From Burkholderiales bacterium (GTDB taxonomy: Bacteria; Pseudomonadota; Gammaproteobacteria; Burkholderiales; Burkholderiaceae_C), in the NCBI GenBank assembly GCA_947372225.1, contig CANBSV010000110.1, forward strand, positions 1 through 8,548: a DNA stretch of 8,548 nt, given 5' to 3'. Below the pieces are notes generated by a model that was not told the DNA's origin, did no database searches, and worked only from the letters and a program-made list of their open reading frames with translations. Position numbers and translations under genes: made by a program. This document shows positions 6,315-8,548 of this stretch, piece after piece (the first letter of the stretch is position 1; each line of letters begins with the position of its first letter).

Positions 6315-7563
6315 GCGACGTTCCGAGCAGAAGCTGGAGGCACCACCCATTCCCGGCGTGCGCCGTCCGCTGGTGGCCGCCGACGGCAACGTCGCCGGCT
6401 TCGAGTTCGCACTTGCCGCGTCGCTGGCAGTCCGGCTCCGTCGACGCGAGGACGATGTGTCGCATGCGGCTCACGTCATCGCGCTGATGTTGACGATGCG
6501 AGCGGCGCTGGACTCGGGGCGCACCGCCATGGTCAGCCTGCCGATGGCGGTATTGCTGCGTCCGAACGTCATCGAACAGGTACCGGCTGGCGCCTGGCTG
6601 TGCGTCCACGTGACCGAGGACCAGGAACCACTGGATCAGGAACAGCTCGCATGGCTTGCCACGCTGCGCGGTCGACGCGTGCGCCTGGGCGCACGGATCC
6701 GCGCTGCCGACTCGCCGCCCGTGAGCGGGCTGAAATTCGACTTCAGCCTGCTCGCCGCGGGCGACTTTGGCATCGAGACCCTGATCGACAAGGTGCGCTC
6801 GATGCGCAAGACCGATCCGTCAGCATCCATCGTGGTCACCGGCCTGGGCGACGTGGATGCCATCGAGAGCGTTCTGGCGTCGGGGGCGACGCTGGCCAGC
6901 GGCGACTTCAATGCACAGACGGTGGTCCCCAAGCAACGTGCTTTGCAAGGCGATGTGCAACGCATCATCGGGCTGCTCAATGCGGTGAGAGACGAACGCA
7001 AACCACTGGGCGACCTGACACGCGAACTGCGCGGCGACGTGGGCCTGTGCTACCGGCTGCTGCGCCAGGTCAACAGCCCCGCGGTGGGCGTGTCACGGCC
7101 TGTGGAGTCGATCGACCAGGCGGTGCTGCTTCTGGGCCGCACCGAGGTTTACCGCTGGCTGTCGGTGCTGTTGCTGGCATCGGTCAGCGGGCGGCCGACC
7201 TCGCGCGCGCTTCAAGAGGTTTCTCTGGCACGGGCACGCATGCTCGAGTTGCTGGCGCGTGAGCGCGGCTCAGAGCCGCCCGACGCGCTGTTCACGGTCG
7301 GGCTGCTGTCGTTGCTCAACGTGATGCTCGAAATGCCCATGTCGCAGGCCCTGATGCCACTTCGCCTGAGCGAGCCGGCCCATCTGGCGCTGCTCGATCG
7401 CAGCGGGCCGTGGCAAGAATTGCTCACGCTGAGCGAAGCGCTCGAGCGCCACGATCTCGATGCGGCGACCGCCGCGGCCACCAGCTTCGGCGGCATCGAA
7501 CGGGTGTCGCAACTGTCGGACGACGCCTGGCGGTGGGCGCTGACGGTGCACCGCAGCGTCTAG
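6238..7563 (+). CDS. YuxH-type signalling protein: degenerate EAL region plus HDOD domain
   Basis: This is a 441-residue cytoplasmic protein of the EAL+HDOD (YuxH-like) class. After an Ala/Pro-rich, charged N-terminal segment (about 10-40), residues 42-230 match the layout of a decayed EAL domain: RRPLVAADGNVAGFEF corresponds to the usual opening strand, and SGDFNAQTVV near 221-230 to its end. No E-A/V-L signature or metal-binding acidic set is visible, so cyclic-di-GMP hydrolysis is unlikely. Residues 236-430 form the HDOD domain, with LNAVRDER, LCYRLLRQVNSPAVG (270-284), SIDQAVLLLGRTEVYRWL (291-308) and VGLLSLLNVMLEMPMSQAL (354-372). HDOD domains lack the catalytic HD pair and act as scaffolds in signalling and motility control. 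The start at 6238 fits the family-like opening MKNWFKR and is bounded upstream by an in-frame stop, but has no close Shine-Dalgarno; M24 at 6307 is a weaker alternative. It is divergent from smc. The specific process it controls cannot be read from the sequence. Confidence 0.88.
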   Translation: MKNWFKRILAGEEAAPAATPSPRMPERRSEQKLEAPPIPGVRRPLVAADGNVAGFEFALAASLAVRLRRREDDVSHAAHVIALMLTMRAALDSGRTAMVSLPMAVLLRPNVIEQVPAGAWLCVHVTEDQEPLDQEQLAWLATLRGRRVRLGARIRAADSPPVSGLKFDFSLLAAGDFGIETLIDKVRSMRKTDPSASIVVTGLGDVDAIESVLASGATLASGDFNAQTVVPKQRALQGDVQRIIGLLNAVRDERKPLGDLTRELRGDVGLCYRLLRQVNSPAVGVSRPVESIDQAVLLLGRTEVYRWLSVLLLASVSGRPTSRALQEVSLARARMLELLARERGSEPPDALFTVGLLSLLNVMLEMPMSQALMPLRLSEPAHLALLDRSGPWQELLTLSEALERHDLDAATAAATSFGGIERVSQLSDDAWRWALTVHRSV

Positions 7564-7576
7564 CTGCAGCTGTCGC

Positions 7577-8470
7577 TCACACCCCGTGTTCCTTCAGCCA
7601 GTCGTGCGCGAGCTTCCACGCGTAGGTGGCAGCGGTCTTGTCGTAGGTCGGCCGGTAGTCGGCGTTGAACCCGTGGTTGACGTTGGGAAACACCACGATC
7701 TGTGAGCCGCTGCCCGAGCTGACGAGGCCGGCGCGCATCTGGTCCACCGCCGCAGCCTTCACGTAGGCGTCGATGCCGGCGTACAGGCCGAGCACCGGGA
7801 CCTTGATCTGCGCGGCCAGGTCGATCGGATCGGCGGGCCGGATGTCCGACTTCATGCCCTCGAGCAAGCCGTAGTAAGCCACCGCGGCCTTGAGCTTGGG
7901 GTTGTGCGCGGCATAGACCCAGGCGATACGCCCGCCCCAGCAAAAGCCCACCAGACCGGCACGCTCGACATTGGCGTGCCCACTGGCCTTGGCGAATGCG
8001 ATGGCGGCGTCCAGATCGGAGCACACCTGCGCATCGGGCACCTTGAGCACCACGCTCGAGAAGATTTCCGGGATGTCGGTCATCTTCGAGACATCGCCCT
8101 GCCGCGCGTACAGCTCGGCCGAAATGGCGAAGTAACCCTGCTTGGCCAGCCGCCGGCACACATCCTTGATGTGCTCGTGCACGCCAAAGATTTCCTGCAC
8201 CACCATCACCACCGGGTGCTTGCCGGGCTTGGCCGGCATGGCGCGATAGCCCGGAACGTGGCCATCGGCGGTCGGAATGCTGACTTCGCCGGCGACGAGC
8301 CCCTGGGTATCGGTGGTGATGGCCTGCGCCAGAACGGGTTGCGACGCCACCGCAAAACCGCTGGCCAGCGAGGTCATGACAAAGCCTCGCCGCGAGACGC
8401 CCTCGGGCAGCACGGAAGCGCCAGGGTTGCTGAAATCCATCGGCTTCAAGCCATAGTCATTGAGCTGCAT
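7577..8470 (-). CDS. Dienelactone hydrolase family protein with Tat signal peptide
   Basis: An alpha/beta-hydrolase of the dienelactone hydrolase family, 297 residues long. The full Cys-Asp-His triad is visible: C177 in GFCWGG (175-180), D234 in LYAGIDAY and H266 in NVNHGF. E93 in VQEIFG matches the glutamate that positions the nucleophile in family members. The N-terminus has a twin-arginine motif SRRGFV (26-31), a hydrophobic stretch and a likely cleavage site after AQA (48-50), giving a mature enzyme of about 247 residues, close to classical cytoplasmic members. Export by Tat to the periplasm is inferred. The substrate is not determinable: the family covers dienelactones of chlorocatechol breakdown, carboxymethylenebutenolides and other esters, and no catechol pathway genes are nearby. 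The start at 8470 has GGAGGA 6 nt upstream; M11 is a less supported alternative. It converges on the HDOD gene with 13 bp between stops. Confidence 0.93.
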   Translation of the reverse strand: MQLNDYGLKPMDFSNPGASVLPEGVSRRGFVMTSLASGFAVASQPVLAQAITTDTQGLVAGEVSIPTADGHVPGYRAMPAKPGKHPVVMVVQEIFGVHEHIKDVCRRLAKQGYFAISAELYARQGDVSKMTDIPEIFSSVVLKVPDAQVCSDLDAAIAFAKASGHANVERAGLVGFCWGGRIAWVYAAHNPKLKAAVAYYGLLEGMKSDIRPADPIDLAAQIKVPVLGLYAGIDAYVKAAAVDQMRAGLVSSGSGSQIVVFPNVNHGFNADYRPTYDKTAATYAWKLAHDWLKEHGV

Positions 8471-8476
8471 CGGAAG

Positions 8477-8482
8477 TCCTCC
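8477..8482 (-). promoter_or_regulatory. Ribosome binding site of the dienelactone hydrolase gene
   Basis: On the minus strand GGAGGA lies 6 nt before the ATG at 8470, an ideal spacing. It supports that start over the internal Met codon at residue 11 and so supports an unusually long 25-residue segment before the Tat motif. Confidence 0.8.
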
Positions 8483-8507
8483 ATCGGTTTGGGGAAGCGG
8501 GCGGCCG

Positions 8508-8513
8508 ATTATG
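8508..8513 (-). promoter_or_regulatory. Candidate -10 box for the dienelactone hydrolase gene
   Basis: CATAAT on the minus strand matches five of six bases of the -10 consensus in otherwise GC-rich sequence, and would place a transcription start near 8501 with a leader of about 30 nt. No convincing -35 box is seen 16-18 bp upstream. The remaining sequence to the window end (8514-8548) shows no gene I can support. Confidence 0.35.
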
Positions 8514-8548
8514 GTTTCAGCGCCCTGAGGACGGGGCTCATCACGGGC

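Noticed and set aside
6178..6609. Minus-strand open frame upstream of smc, opposite the HDOD 5' end
   Set aside because: It is antisense to a recognisable HDOD-family protein and has no domain or ribosome site.
1..8548. Mobile element, CRISPR, toxin-antitoxin or defence system
   Set aside because: All coding space is accounted for by five core or common genes; no direct-repeat array, terminal inverted repeats, integrase or transposase motifs, or composition shift were seen.

Overview
The window looks like ordinary chromosomal DNA from a GC-rich betaproteobacterium, most likely Burkholderiales and near the Comamonadaceae or Rubrivivax/Leptothrix group. The reasons are the very high GC content, the gene order smc-zipA-ligA, the style of the LigA, SMC and ZipA sequences (for example a ZipA ending in ArgArgLeuPheSer), and a Tat-exported dienelactone hydrolase of a type common in that order. 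The taxonomy is recognition from memory, not a search result.

Layout. Positions 1-6117, minus strand, hold a three-gene cluster transcribed right to left: smc (2596-6117, complete), zipA (1478-2599, complete, overlapping smc by ATGA) and ligA (1-1448, cut by the left window edge after 482 codons). A 120 bp AT-richer divergent intergenic region (6118-6237) separates smc from a plus-strand gene for a YuxH-type protein with a degenerate EAL half and an HDOD half (6238-7563). A minus-strand gene for a Tat-targeted dienelactone hydrolase (7577-8470) converges on it, with 13 bp between the two stop codons. The last 78 bp (8471-8548) are the upstream region of that hydrolase, with a clear ribosome binding site and a plausible -10 box. 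No stretch over 300 bases lacks a gene.

How the genes fit together. SMC (chromosome compaction and segregation), ZipA (membrane anchor for the FtsZ ring) and LigA (sealing of Okazaki fragments and repair nicks) form a chromosome-maintenance and division cluster. The tight smc-zipA junction implies translational coupling. The EAL/HDOD protein is probably a signalling scaffold rather than an enzyme, and its divergent position is the only link to the cluster. The hydrolase appears to be an independent periplasmic enzyme.

I found no mobile element, CRISPR array, tRNA or rRNA gene, phage remnant or defence system. No convincing new system is visible. The points worth a second look are modest: a possible 30-codon leader ORF that takes the only good Shine-Dalgarno in front of the HDOD gene, two competing hairpins in the divergent region, lineage variants in LigA and the SMC hinge, an enlarged ZipA C-terminal region, and a Leu codon-context bias.
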